The position numbers were made by a program, and so were the translations under genes. This document shows, in pieces, positions 1 to 7,428 of a stretch of DNA of 64,000 nt. Position 1 is the stretch's first letter; every line of letters starts with the position of its first letter. The notes beneath the pieces were generated by a model, which saw only the letters and a program-made list of their open reading frames with translations, was not told the DNA's origin and made no database searches. The DNA comes from Chryseobacterium cupriresistens (lineage in GTDB: Bacteria; Bacteroidota; Bacteroidia; Flavobacteriales; Weeksellaceae), in assembly GCF_046614675.1 (NCBI RefSeq), contig NZ_JBKKJT010000001.1:434001-498000 (forward strand), written 5' to 3'.

Positions 1-491
1 TTTTCAGCAATAAGTTCAGGATCGGTAGAGTATTCGATAATTTCATCATCATCTTTAATGGAAGTGGATGCTATGGGATGGCCAAGTTTTTCAACAATAA
101 GCTGCGGAATCGGATGATCCGGAACACGGATACCAATTGTTTTGTGGCCTTTATAGGCTAAAGGTAAACTTTTGTTGGCTTCAAGAATGAAGGTAAACGG
201 CCCGGGAAGATGACTTTTCAGAAATCTGAAAACTGATGTATCAATAGGTCTTGTAAAGTCAGAAAGATGGCTGAGATCATTACAGATAATTGAGAATTTA
301 GACTTGTCAAGCTTCATTTTTTTGAGCTGAGCCAGCTTTTCCATGGCTTTTATATCAAAAATATTACAGCCTAAAGCATAAATCGTATCAGAAGGATAGA
401 TAATCAGCCCGCCATTGTTTAAAGTTTTAATAACCTCATTCACAAGATTTTCCTGTGGGTTGTCCGGATAAATTTTTAATATTTTTGCCAT
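1..491 (-). CDS. YrdC/Sua5/YciO-family protein, likely L-threonylcarbamoyladenylate synthase (partial)
   Basis: The reading frame starts at the ATG on positions 491-489 and is open to the left window edge, so the C-terminus is missing; about 163 residues are visible. Near residue 28 it has the family's PSDTIYALGCN segment, followed by KxSKFSII and LPGPFTFIL, which are typical of the YrdC fold. The family makes threonylcarbamoyl-AMP from threonine, bicarbonate and ATP for t6A37 of ANN-decoding tRNAs. The short length and the absence of a visible Sua5 tail fit the YciO/YrdC subclass. YciO-type paralogues may not be the main tRNA-modifying enzyme, so the exact role is inferred. A promoter box lies almost on top of the start codon. 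Confidence 0.85.
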   Translation of the reverse strand, partial: MAKILKIYPDNPQENLVNEVIKTLNNGGLIIYPSDTIYALGCNIFDIKAMEKLAQLKKMKLDKSKFSIICNDLSHLSDFTRPIDTSVFRFLKSHLPGPFTFILEANKSLPLAYKGHKTIGIRVPDHPIPQLIVEKLGHPIASTSIKDDDEIIEYSTDPELIAE

Positions 492-495
492 AAAA

Positions 496-503
496 CAAAG
501 ATA
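496..503 (-). promoter_or_regulatory. -7 box TATCTTTG for the YrdC-type gene
   Basis: On the minus strand TATCTTTG, a perfect TAnnTTTG, ends only four bases before the ATG. If initiation is at the usual distance the mRNA would begin at or next to the start codon. No good -33 TTG is seen. Confidence 0.55.
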
Positions 504-573
504 CAAATAATAAAATAGTTTTTATAAAAGTCCTTTATTTAAAAGAAAAATTAGGATTTGTAAAAATTATTCG

Positions 574-581
574 TACCTTTG
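574..581 (+). promoter_or_regulatory. -7 box TACCTTTG for the tRNA cluster
   Basis: A perfect TAnnTTTG lies 12 bases before the first tRNA. A TTTG at 557-560 is closer than the usual spacing. It could drive all four tRNA genes as one transcript. Confidence 0.55.
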
Positions 582-592
582 CAATCCAATAT

Positions 593-665
<73 letters not shown>

Positions 666-703
666 CTAAGTAAGTACTTTCGGTAAGCACTCTAAAAATA
701 CAC

Positions 704-776
<73 letters not shown>

Positions 777-814
777 CTAAGCAAGTGCTTTCGGTAAGCA
801 CTCTAAAAATACAC

Positions 815-887
<73 letters not shown>

Positions 888-925
888 CTAAGCAAGTGTT
901 TTCGGTAAACACTCTAAAAATATAC

Positions 926-998
<73 letters not shown>

Positions 999-1005
999 CT
1001 AAACG

Positions 1006-1038
1006 AAAGAGAAGCAATATCATATTGCTTCTCTTTTT
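1006..1038 (+). terminator. Rho-independent terminator after the tRNA cluster
   Basis: A 12-bp stem (AAAGAGAAGCAA with its complement) around a 7-base loop ends in five Ts. It closes the tRNA transcription unit. Confidence 0.85.
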
Positions 1039-1084
1039 ATTTCCTGGCCATTGCAGGCAAAATGAAACCCCACGGAAATTTGAT

Positions 1085-1336
1085 TTAATCAGTATTCATT
1101 TCCTTCCATTTTTTATAAGCTTCTTTTTTCATACAATGACCGCACGGACGGTAATTGTTTTGTAATGCTTCTTTTTCATCTGCAAAGAAAACCCTGTTCT
1201 CTTTCTTCATTCTTTTTCCTGAACGGCAACTGAGTAATCCGTAGATTTTTAATTTTTTATTTCCTCCAAAACGAATTTCCCTGCTATGGATTTTACTTCT
1301 AAGGTTTTCAGATGATAGTTGAGAATGCTGAATCAT
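1085..1336 (-). CDS. Small Ada-type metal-binding domain protein
   Basis: An 83-residue protein that is essentially only the N-terminal Cys domain of the Ada alkylation-response protein. C37 in SCRSGKR aligns with the Ada methyl-accepting cysteine, and C65/C68 in RPCGHC with its last two zinc ligands. The fourth ligand (the second Cys of CRPSC) is replaced by K41. No methyltransferase or AraC part is present. It begins 27 bases after the stop of the 2OG-Fe(II) oxygenase gene on the same strand, so the two are probably co-transcribed. In Ada the domain repairs methylphosphotriesters; whether this reduced version binds zinc or accepts methyl groups is unknown. Confidence 0.7.
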   Translation of the reverse strand: MIQHSQLSSENLRSKIHSREIRFGGNKKLKIYGLLSCRSGKRMKKENRVFFADEKEALQNNYRPCGHCMKKEAYKKWKEMNTD

Positions 1337-1363
1337 GATTCATCTATTGATAACGTTTAATAA

Positions 1364-2098
1364 TTAACTGGCTGCATCATGGAAAATAATACCCAAAGCA
1401 TAACGGTTTCCGTCTTTAACTTCACTTACGCCATGTTTCATATTGACCCTGTAATAGCCTTTGGTTCCTTTCTCTGGTTTAAACTGAGTCGTAAAAATAA
1501 GAACATCTCCTTTTTGGGGTTGCAGAACAATAGCCTTTGACTGAGCTCTGGGAATCTGTTGGGTAAGCACAAACTCACCACCCGTAAAATCCTTGCCGGG
1601 TTCGCTGAGCATTAAAACAATCTGAATGGGAAAATAAATATCTCCATATAAATCCTGATGCAGCGTATTGAATCCGCCTTTTCCATATTTTAAAATTAAA
1701 GCCGTCGCTTTTTGCTGCCCGTTAAGATGACATTGGTCTAAGAATTCCTGATGATCTGAAGGAAACTGGATGTCTATTTGTAAAGCTTTAAACCATGCAT
1801 TGGCAACAGGCGCCAGATAAGGATAAATAGTTTTTCGTATGGTTTGAATAATTTCAGGTAATGGATAGTTAAAATATTTATATTCACCCAATCCGAAACG
1901 ATGTCTGGCCATGACAACTGTTTTCCGGTAAAAAGCTGGATGATCATAATCCAATTTCAGTTTTTCACATTCGTTTTCTGACAGCAGATTATCAATGATG
2001 GCATAGCCGTTTTGATGCATTGTTTCCGTAAGGCTTTCCCAGTCAATATTCTTGATTGTATGAATGATATCTTTCATTGTTTTGATTTTATTCTGCAA
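1364..2098 (-). CDS. 2OG-Fe(II) oxygenase, prokaryotic DNA-repair type
   Basis: A 244-residue soluble protein with the iron-binding HxD of the double-stranded beta-helix fold (TLHQDLYGD, about residue 147), a distal His in MKHGVSEV and a 2-oxoglutarate-binding Arg in NRYALGIIF. Length and layout match the family annotated as 2OG-Fe(II) oxygenase acting on damaged DNA (Oxygenase-NA type), which is distinct from AlkB. The expected chemistry is oxidative removal of alkyl groups with 2-oxoglutarate and O2. The co-directional Ada-type domain gene just downstream supports an alkylation-damage role. Substrate is not shown by the sequence. Confidence 0.75.
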   Translation of the reverse strand: MQNKIKTMKDIIHTIKNIDWESLTETMHQNGYAIIDNLLSENECEKLKLDYDHPAFYRKTVVMARHRFGLGEYKYFNYPLPEIIQTIRKTIYPYLAPVANAWFKALQIDIQFPSDHQEFLDQCHLNGQQKATALILKYGKGGFNTLHQDLYGDIYFPIQIVLMLSEPGKDFTGGEFVLTQQIPRAQSKAIVLQPQKGDVLIFTTQFKPEKGTKGYYRVNMKHGVSEVKDGNRYALGIIFHDAAS

Positions 2099-2227
2099 AA
2101 ATCTATAGTTCTTCAGAACAATACAATCCGAAACATGTGGTTTTTTATAGATGAATAAAGAGTTATAAAGTATCTGGCCTATTGATTTAATATATTTCTG
2201 GATGATACCACTGGTCCTGTTTAAGGC

Positions 2228-2235
2228 TACCTTTG
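2228..2235 (+). promoter_or_regulatory. -7 box TACCTTTG for the GNAT gene
   Basis: A perfect TAnnTTTG lies 26 bases before the ATG at 2262. It sits inside the longer possible reading frame that begins at 2202, which argues that the upstream ATG is not the real start. Confidence 0.5.
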
Positions 2236-2261
2236 CCTTGTTAATAAAAATAGATATAACG

Positions 2262-2708
2262 ATGAATTACATTATTAAAAAAGCAAGTCTTGAGGATCTT
2301 GATGAAACAGCTGAATTGTTCAATCTTTATCGTGTTTTTTACAGACAGGAATCAGACGTTGAAAAGGGGAAGGCTTTTCTCAAAGAAAGGTTTTTAAATA
2401 GTGAATCTGATATTTTTCTTGTAATGGCAGAGGGCAAAGCAGTAGGTTTTGTACAGCTTTATAAACTATTTCACTATACCAAATTACAAAAACAATGGCT
2501 GTTAAGTGATCTCTTTGTTCATCCGGATTATAGAGGAAAAGGGTTTTCTGTAGCACTAATTGACCGAAGTAAACAATGGTGTGAAGAGACAGGAGCGTGT
2601 GGACTTATGCTTGAAACCGAAAAAACGAATGATATAGGAAACACACTGTACCCACGCTGCGGGTTTGAATATGACGGACTACATAATTACTACCATTGGT
2701 GGAAGTAG
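2262..2708 (+). CDS. GNAT family N-acetyltransferase
   Basis: A 148-residue protein starting MNYIIKKASLEDLDE, a standard GNAT beginning. The acetyl-CoA pyrophosphate loop is seen as HPDYRGKGFSVAL (about residues 87-99), followed by LMLETEKTN and a C-terminal LYPRCGFE, as in small-molecule or protein acetyltransferases. An ATG 60 bases upstream is in frame, but the sequence between is not GNAT-like and contains a promoter box, so the internal start was chosen. Substrate cannot be told. Confidence 0.85.
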   Translation: MNYIIKKASLEDLDETAELFNLYRVFYRQESDVEKGKAFLKERFLNSESDIFLVMAEGKAVGFVQLYKLFHYTKLQKQWLLSDLFVHPDYRGKGFSVALIDRSKQWCEETGACGLMLETEKTNDIGNTLYPRCGFEYDGLHNYYHWWK

Positions 2709-2843
2709 AATAAAGCTATTCAGTACTGATCATAGTGCAGCTTTTTCAGCTACTTTTACTTCTATAAGGACAAGTAGTATTACTTCTACAGTTCTGAACG
2801 TTTAATTCTACAGGTATTTTCAGCCAGTAGAAGGGTATAATCC

Positions 2844-2851
2844 TATTTTTG
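2844..2851 (+). promoter_or_regulatory. -7 box TATTTTTG before a structured non-coding stretch
   Basis: Matches TAnnTTTG. A transcript would begin near 2856, at the foot of the first stem-loop described in the next entry. No clear -33 TTG is present. Confidence 0.3.
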
Positions 2852-2855
2852 TAAA

Positions 2856-2992
2856 GCTCTTACAGATCATGGGTAGGACAGTTGATCTGTAGAGCGTATG
2901 CAAAAAAATCTCTGCCTATTTTCTACTTTTTCCCCAAGGTTTTATGATTAGTACCACAAAACTGCTTTTTCCGGCGGAGATTTTTTGCTTTT
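2856..2992 (+). ncRNA. Candidate small structured RNA
   Basis: This gap between the GNAT gene and the next gene has no convincing reading frame but has nested complementarity. A first stem pairs 2856-2869 with 2883-2895 (13 bp, one bulged T). A second pairs 2900-2916 with 2973-2988 (GCAAAAA.ATCTC.GCC with its complement, one G-U), leaving an inner GTTTT/AAAAC hairpin. The second stem ends in a T-rich run like a terminator. A TAnnTTTG box precedes it. It does not show the signatures of tmRNA, SRP RNA or RNase P RNA. It is an inference from structure only; the rest of the gap (2709-2843) shows nothing further. Confidence 0.35.
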
Positions 2993-3036
2993 GAATACAA
3001 AAAGAGAATGACGATCGTCATTCTCTTTTTGTATTC
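2993..3036. terminator. Perfect 44-bp palindrome, likely bidirectional terminator
   Basis: The 22 bases from 2993 are the exact reverse complement of the 22 bases ending at 3036, with no spacer and ACGATCGT at the centre. Each arm carries an A5/T5 run, so both strands give a hairpin with a U tract. It lies 19 bases past the end of the minus-strand gene that stops at 3055. Confidence 0.75.
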
Positions 3037-3054
3037 TTAAAATATATTTAAATA

Positions 3055-3636
3055 TTATTGAGCCAGTTGAGCATAAGGAGTAAGCTTGTTGTCATCAGAC
3101 ATGGTCTGTCCCAGAAAGTCTCTTTTCTGATCCGCTTTCATTCTGCCTGCAGCATCATTGGCATTGAAATAAGCTTCACTTAGTTTTGTAGCGATATCAG
3201 CAGGTTTGAAATCGAATTTTGTATCTCCTTCAACTCCAAGATAACCGTTTTTTCTTGTAAGGTTGGTAATATAATTGTTGTAATTGATCATTGTTCCTCT
3301 CATCATATTGTTATGGTATTCCATACATTTCTTAGCTTTTTTAGATGAATTGTTCAGGATACAGTTTTTCATGTTGTTTCTGTATAAAAACCATTCAGAT
3401 TCTACAATACCATATTCTCTACCCAAAGCAATCTTTCCGTTATTCACAATATTATTATCGCCTTCTTTTGTAGCGATCGTCTGAAGATGTTGAATAACCA
3501 ATGGAACGGTAGCTTCGATTTTTGATTTTGTATCTTTCAGTATGCTAAGATCGGCAGCAGGAGAACCCTTCTTTTGTGCTGTAGTAACATTAAAAATAAG
3601 CAGTAATAGTACAATCAGTAAATTATATCTTTTCAT
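3055..3636 (-). CDS. Secreted hypothetical protein
   Basis: 193 residues with a clear signal peptide (MKRYNLLIVLLLLIFNVTTAQ). The mature part is mostly polar and predicted helical, with two Cys (in NCILN and KCMEY) about 14 residues apart that could form a disulfide in the periplasm. No known domain is recognised. It is a single gene with its own terminator at 2993-3036, and upstream it faces the BlaI operon across an AT-rich 335-base gap. Confidence 0.7.
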   Translation of the reverse strand: MKRYNLLIVLLLLIFNVTTAQKKGSPAADLSILKDTKSKIEATVPLVIQHLQTIATKEGDNNIVNNGKIALGREYGIVESEWFLYRNNMKNCILNNSSKKAKKCMEYHNNMMRGTMINYNNYITNLTRKNGYLGVEGDTKFDFKPADIATKLSEAYFNANDAAGRMKADQKRDFLGQTMSDDNKLTPYAQLAQ

Positions 3637-3859
3637 GAGAAATTTTTAAAGCACTAAAATAAATATAATTTCCCGGTTAAAACAAATTCATTTTAATTTT
3701 ATTTAATAAAATTTAACAAGTTTTAAGAATTTACCTCTGAATTGCTTCTTTTTCTATCGATTAAGCAGGCTATATTTTCACTCTCTTAAAAATTTAATAT
3801 ATTTTAACTATTTTTATTCAATTGATTATCAGGCGTTTAATGTTTTGTTGGTGTTTATC

Positions 3860-3926
3860 ACTAAAAAAATAGTTGTTTGATTCAATTTTATTTCTACATT
3901 TGTATAACTAATTTCTTAGTGATATA
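3860..3926 (+). promoter_or_regulatory. Promoter of the blaI-type operon with two BlaI-like dyads
   Basis: The promoter is TTG at 3873-3875, 19 bases, then TACATTTG at 3895-3902. One dyad, ACTA-6-TAGT (3860-3873), overlaps the -33 element; a second, ACTAA-TTTC-TTAGT (3907-3920), covers the expected start of transcription. Both carry the ACTA/TAGT half-sites typical of BlaI/MecI operators, so the BlaI homologue encoded next probably represses its own operon. A weaker TTTATATCA/TGATAAA dyad is at 3940-3961. The rest of the gap (3637-3859) is AT-rich with no gene seen. Confidence 0.6.
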
Positions 3927-3971
3927 AAAGTCAAAAGGTTTATATCACGATAACTGATAAATGAACAGGAT

Positions 3972-4337
3972 ATGAAAATTCAGACTTTAACAAAAGCAGA
4001 AGAACAGGTAATGCAGTATTTATGGAAAATAGAAAAAGGATTTCTTAAGGATGTTCTTGATCTTTTTCCGGAACCCAAGCCCCATACCAATACGGTATCT
4101 ACCATTTTAAAAGTGTTGAAAGACAAAGAATTTGTAGACTATCGTGTACATGGAAGACAGCATGAGTATTTTCCGCTGGTTTCAAAAGAACAGTATTCCG
4201 GGAAAACCATGAAAAGCCTTGTAAAGAACTATTTCAAAGGTTCTTACAAAAGTGCCGTTTCGTTTCTGGTAGAAAAAAATGAAATGACGGTAGAAGATCT
4301 TGAGATGCTATTGGACGAACTCAAAAATAAAGACTAA
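3972..4337 (+). CDS. BlaI/MecI/CopY-family transcriptional repressor
   Basis: 121 residues. An N-terminal winged helix (about residues 1-75: LTKAEEQVMQYLW, NTVSTILKVLKDKEFVDY, then the wing GRQHEYFPL) is followed by a C-terminal helical dimerisation arm (KNYFKGSYKSAVSFLVEKNE). The family binds operator dyads and is inactivated when a partner M56 protease is triggered, leading to repressor loss. Here the M56 gene starts 5 bases downstream, so the pair is co-transcribed. No beta-lactamase gene is near, so the regulon is likely wider than beta-lactam resistance or simply its own operon. Confidence 0.92.
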   Translation: MKIQTLTKAEEQVMQYLWKIEKGFLKDVLDLFPEPKPHTNTVSTILKVLKDKEFVDYRVHGRQHEYFPLVSKEQYSGKTMKSLVKNYFKGSYKSAVSFLVEKNEMTVEDLEMLLDELKNKD

Positions 4338-4342
4338 AACCT

Positions 4343-6250
4343 ATGGAAGCAATACTTTTATACTTTGGAAAAATTATTTTATGTTCGGGTGTAACATTTT
4401 TGTATTATCAATTGTCTTTAAAGGACAAGACATTCCATCATTATAACAGATTTTATCTGCTGGCAGCAATTGTGATATCCCTGTTATTGCCACTCATCAG
4501 AGTAGATGATTTTACGATAGAGGTGAATAATGATATATATATGCTTCTTGACAAAATTCAGAATTTTAATTCAGAAAAAAATATAAACAATGGTAACCTT
4601 TATTTTAACATTATTTTTTCAGCTCTGGGACTGGTTTCTTTCTATTTTCTAGGAAGGCTGCTGTATGGGATTTTTAAAATCCAGCAGTTTAAAAATCAAT
4701 TTCAGAAAGAAAGCTTTGACGGGATCAACTTTTACCGTACAGACCTTAATGAAGCTCCATTTTCCTATTTTAAAAACCTGTTCTGGAAGAATACAATTAC
4801 CCTGCATTCTGATATCGGAAAACAGATTTTAAAGCATGAAATGGTGCATATTGAGCAGAAACATTCCTTTGATAAGATCTTTATTGAGATTATTACTTCT
4901 GTGTTCTGGTTCAATCCGTTTTTTCATATCATCAAAAAAGAAATTAATCTCATCCACGAATACCTGGCGGATAAAAAAGCCGTACAGCAGTCGGACACCA
5001 AAGCATTTGCGCAGATGCTTTTAGCAAGCCACTTTTCCGGAACACAGTTGCCTGCTGCCAGTCCGTTTCTAAGTTCAAACCTTAAAAAAAGACTTAAAAT
5101 GTTACAAAAACCAAAAACCAAGTTCGGATATGCGCGAAGAATTCTTGCATTGCCGGTTTTATTTACCGTAGCGTTTGCTTATCTGGTAAATGCGAAGAAC
5201 AGAGAAATCGAAGAAACCAATCTTTCTATTAAAAAAGCAGTTTCAGAAATAAAAAAAGATACCATCAGACCTGAAAAATCGGTTCAGGGAAATATCCCGG
5301 AATTAAAAACCTTATCACCTGGTGAACACAAAAAATTAACTGATCTTGAAAAAAAGATAAAAGAAAAAGAGAAGGAACTGAAAGGATTGGATCCGGAAAG
5401 TGATGCCTTCAGTGATAAAATTGAAGAAATAAGTAATCTGGCATCAGAGATAGGAGAGATGGCGGCCAAAGTTGAAGTTGATAAATATTTCAATTCTGCT
5501 GAATGGAAAAATCAGATGAAGGAACTTGAAAATATGGACCCTCTTGATAAGAAAGAACTTCGCAAAATAAAAAGAGCAGCTAAAAAAGCGGGAAGAGAGG
5601 CTGCAAGAGCTGTAAAACACATCGTTCCGCCCACACCGCCTAATGCACCGGATGCACCTCTGGCGCCAATTGCTCCAGAAGCTCCACTAGCCCCAAAGGC
5701 TCCCAAAGTAGTTTACTTTAAAAATAATAACACTGTTTATTATAAGGATCTGAGTGCTAAAGAAAAAGAAGAAGTACGCAAAGCAATGGCAGAAGCCAGA
5801 GATGCGATGAAAGAAGCGGTAAAAGCCAGAGTGGAAGGTGAAACAGCAAGAGCTGAAGGAGACAGAATCAGAGTGAAGGCTGAAAGAATCAGAATTGATG
5901 GGGAAAAAATCCGAAAACAAGTTGAAAAAGCCCGTGCAGAAGCAGAGAAAAGATCTGTCAGCTTTAGAAACGGAGCATTTATTAAATTTGATGGTAAACC
6001 TGATGTAATTGTAATGAATGCTGATTTTATCAAAAAAGATGGCAACGGAAATATTGCCATGAATGGGGTGAAAAATTTCAGAATAAGCGGTAATGATGAT
6101 GTACAATACAAGTATTATATTGACGGAAGGGAAGTTTCTAAGGATGATGTTAACTCATTAGATACAAGCAATATATCGAAAGTTAATGTCAATACTCATA
6201 AAAAAGGAGATGTTAAGCAAGGGGAAGTAAGAATCGAAACAAAGAAATAA
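4343..6250 (+). CDS. BlaR1/M56-family membrane metallopeptidase with long charged C-terminal region
   Basis: 635 residues. Membrane segments lie near residues 5-25, 36-53, 88-112 and 262-282. The gluzincin site HEMVH (165-169) with HEYLAD (Glu about 206) is on the cytoplasmic loop, as in BlaR1. There is no penicillin-binding sensor domain. Instead the exported part has Lys/Glu-rich helices (about 290-430), a Pro/Ala-rich linker (PPTPPNAPDAPLAP, about 428-452), a long Ala/Glu/Arg helix with GE(K/T/R)-type repeats (about 465-545) and a final segment YYIDGREVSKDDVNSL, which resembles a TonB-receptor plug motif. Presumably it senses an envelope signal and inactivates the BlaI homologue. The signal is unknown. 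Confidence 0.88.
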   Translation: MEAILLYFGKIILCSGVTFLYYQLSLKDKTFHHYNRFYLLAAIVISLLLPLIRVDDFTIEVNNDIYMLLDKIQNFNSEKNINNGNLYFNIIFSALGLVSFYFLGRLLYGIFKIQQFKNQFQKESFDGINFYRTDLNEAPFSYFKNLFWKNTITLHSDIGKQILKHEMVHIEQKHSFDKIFIEIITSVFWFNPFFHIIKKEINLIHEYLADKKAVQQSDTKAFAQMLLASHFSGTQLPAASPFLSSNLKKRLKMLQKPKTKFGYARRILALPVLFTVAFAYLVNAKNREIEETNLSIKKAVSEIKKDTIRPEKSVQGNIPELKTLSPGEHKKLTDLEKKIKEKEKELKGLDPESDAFSDKIEEISNLASEIGEMAAKVEVDKYFNSAEWKNQMKELENMDPLDKKELRKIKRAAKKAGREAARAVKHIVPPTPPNAPDAPLAPIAPEAPLAPKAPKVVYFKNNNTVYYKDLSAKEKEEVRKAMAEARDAMKEAVKARVEGETARAEGDRIRVKAERIRIDGEKIRKQVEKARAEAEKRSVSFRNGAFIKFDGKPDVIVMNADFIKKDGNGNIAMNGVKNFRISGNDDVQYKYYIDGREVSKDDVNSLDTSNISKVNVNTHKKGDVKQGEVRIETKK

Positions 6251-6258
6251 GTTCCATC

Positions 6259-6295
6259 AGGCTTTGTCAGTGTCAGATTGGCAAAGCCTTTTTTT
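6259..6295 (+). terminator. Terminator-like hairpin inside the operon gap
   Basis: AGGCTTTG and CAAAGCCT pair around a 15-base loop and end in seven Ts. It stands between the M56 gene and the GLPGLI gene and may lower read-through into the latter. Confidence 0.7.
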
Positions 6296-6306
6296 AAACA
6301 TACATT

Positions 6307-7209
6307 ATGAAAAGTAAAATTCTATTTTTTTTATTTCTGGGTGGGTTTGTCAGTGCACAGGTCAACAGGTTTTTTTATGAATACAAGTTTATTCCGGATT
6401 CCAATAATAAGGAAGATGTAAAGACGGAAATGATGATGCTCGATATTGATAAAAACGGATCAAGCTATTACAGCCGTGATAAATTTGTATCAGATTCTAT
6501 TGGAAAGGCAGAACTTGAAAAACAGTTAAAAGCCGGAGGTGGAAATATCAGTGTTAACAGACGGGAAAAGCCCGGGCAGGTTTCTTATAAAGTTACCAAA
6601 CAATATCCTGATTTCAAAACCTATCTTTTCAGAAGCATTTCTACAGATAAATATAAAATAAAAGAAGATCAGAAACCGGAATGGAAAATATTGGACGAGA
6701 AACAAAAAATAGGAGCGTATCAGGCTCAGAAAGCCACTGCCAGCTTTGGAGGAAGGGAATGGATAGCCTGGTTTGCAACAGATCTTCCTTTTCAGGATGG
6801 ACCTTATGTCTTTTACGGTCTTCCCGGTCTCATCGTAAAGATTGAGGACACCACCGGATCTCATATCATGACGATGATAGGTAATAAAACGATTAATACT
6901 CCGGCTGCTGACTCGGAAATGCAGGTGCCTGATCATGTAAAAGTATTGGGAATAGGCGGAAAAGAACTGGAAGTCACAAAAGATCAGTTCAAAAAAGTAT
7001 GGAAGGCTTATATAAATGATCCGGCAAAGAATATGAGAGAAATGTTGATGAAAAATGGTGATGGCAATACGAAATTTAGTTTTAAGCTGAGAACAGGAGA
7101 CGGTAAAGAAATCTCAGATCCCAATCAGGTACTTAGGGAAATAGAAAAAAATACTAAAGAAGCCCTAAAAAAAGATAACAATCCGATAGAACCGGATCTG
7201 GTAAATTAA
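6307..7209 (+). CDS. GLPGLI family secreted protein
   Basis: 300 residues with a signal peptide (MKSKILFFLFLGGFVSAQ) and the family's name-giving motif at residues 171-176 (FYGLPGLIVKIED). The family (TIGR01200) is nearly confined to Bacteroidota, is exported and has no known biochemical role. It follows the M56 gene in the same direction 56 bases on, after a terminator-like hairpin, so it may be partly co-regulated with the BlaI/M56 pair. The mature part is rich in Lys, Asp and Glu and has no Cys. Confidence 0.85.
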   Translation: MKSKILFFLFLGGFVSAQVNRFFYEYKFIPDSNNKEDVKTEMMMLDIDKNGSSYYSRDKFVSDSIGKAELEKQLKAGGGNISVNRREKPGQVSYKVTKQYPDFKTYLFRSISTDKYKIKEDQKPEWKILDEKQKIGAYQAQKATASFGGREWIAWFATDLPFQDGPYVFYGLPGLIVKIEDTTGSHIMTMIGNKTINTPAADSEMQVPDHVKVLGIGGKELEVTKDQFKKVWKAYINDPAKNMREMLMKNGDGNTKFSFKLRTGDGKEISDPNQVLREIEKNTKEALKKDNNPIEPDLVN

Positions 7210-7231
7210 AAATTATATTTTCTAATATCTG

Positions 7232-7260
7232 CAGGATGGCATACGTGTCATCCTGTTTTT
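7232..7260 (+). terminator. Terminator after the GLPGLI gene
   Basis: CAGGATG pairs with CATCCTG around a 10-base loop and is followed by five Ts. Confidence 0.75.
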
Positions 7261-7333
7261 GTTTGACAAAAGAAGTCAAATAAAATGGGACAAATATCAA
7301 TTTCATGATGTTATAATATATTTTTTTATCTTT

Positions 7334-7416
7334 CAATAAGCAATAAGCAATAAGCAATAAGCAATAAGCAATAAGCAATAAGCAATAAGCAATAAGCAAT
7401 AAGCAATAAGCAATAA
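7334..7416. repeat. 7-bp tandem repeat CAATAAG, 11 copies plus a partial copy
   Basis: Eleven exact CAATAAG units run from 7334 to 7410, then a partial CAATAA. The array ends 12 bases before the ATG of the acetyltransferase gene. Its first base is also the last base of TATCTTTC (7327-7334), a near match to TAnnTTTG, so the array would form the whole 5' leader. The minus-strand reading frame across it is only repeated LLIAYC and is not a gene. Confidence 0.95.
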
Positions 7417-7428
7417 ACTTTATATCTT

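Noticed and set aside
2202..2261. Upstream in-frame start of the GNAT gene
   Set aside because: The added 20 residues are not GNAT-like and contain the TACCTTTG box, so the ATG at 2262 is preferred.
5687..6111. Two long antisense frames in the M56 gene
   Set aside because: They are shadows of a Lys/Glu/Ala-rich helix, whose complement reads as Phe/Ser-rich sequence; codon pattern follows the plus strand.
7154..7399. Minus-strand frame of repeated LLIAYC
   Set aside because: It is only the translation of the CAATAAG tandem array and the end of the GLPGLI gene in another frame.
7334..7416. Array taken as CRISPR
   Set aside because: Units are 7 bases with no spacers and no cas genes; it is a simple tandem repeat. 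The same holds for 8923-8999 and 58158-58220.
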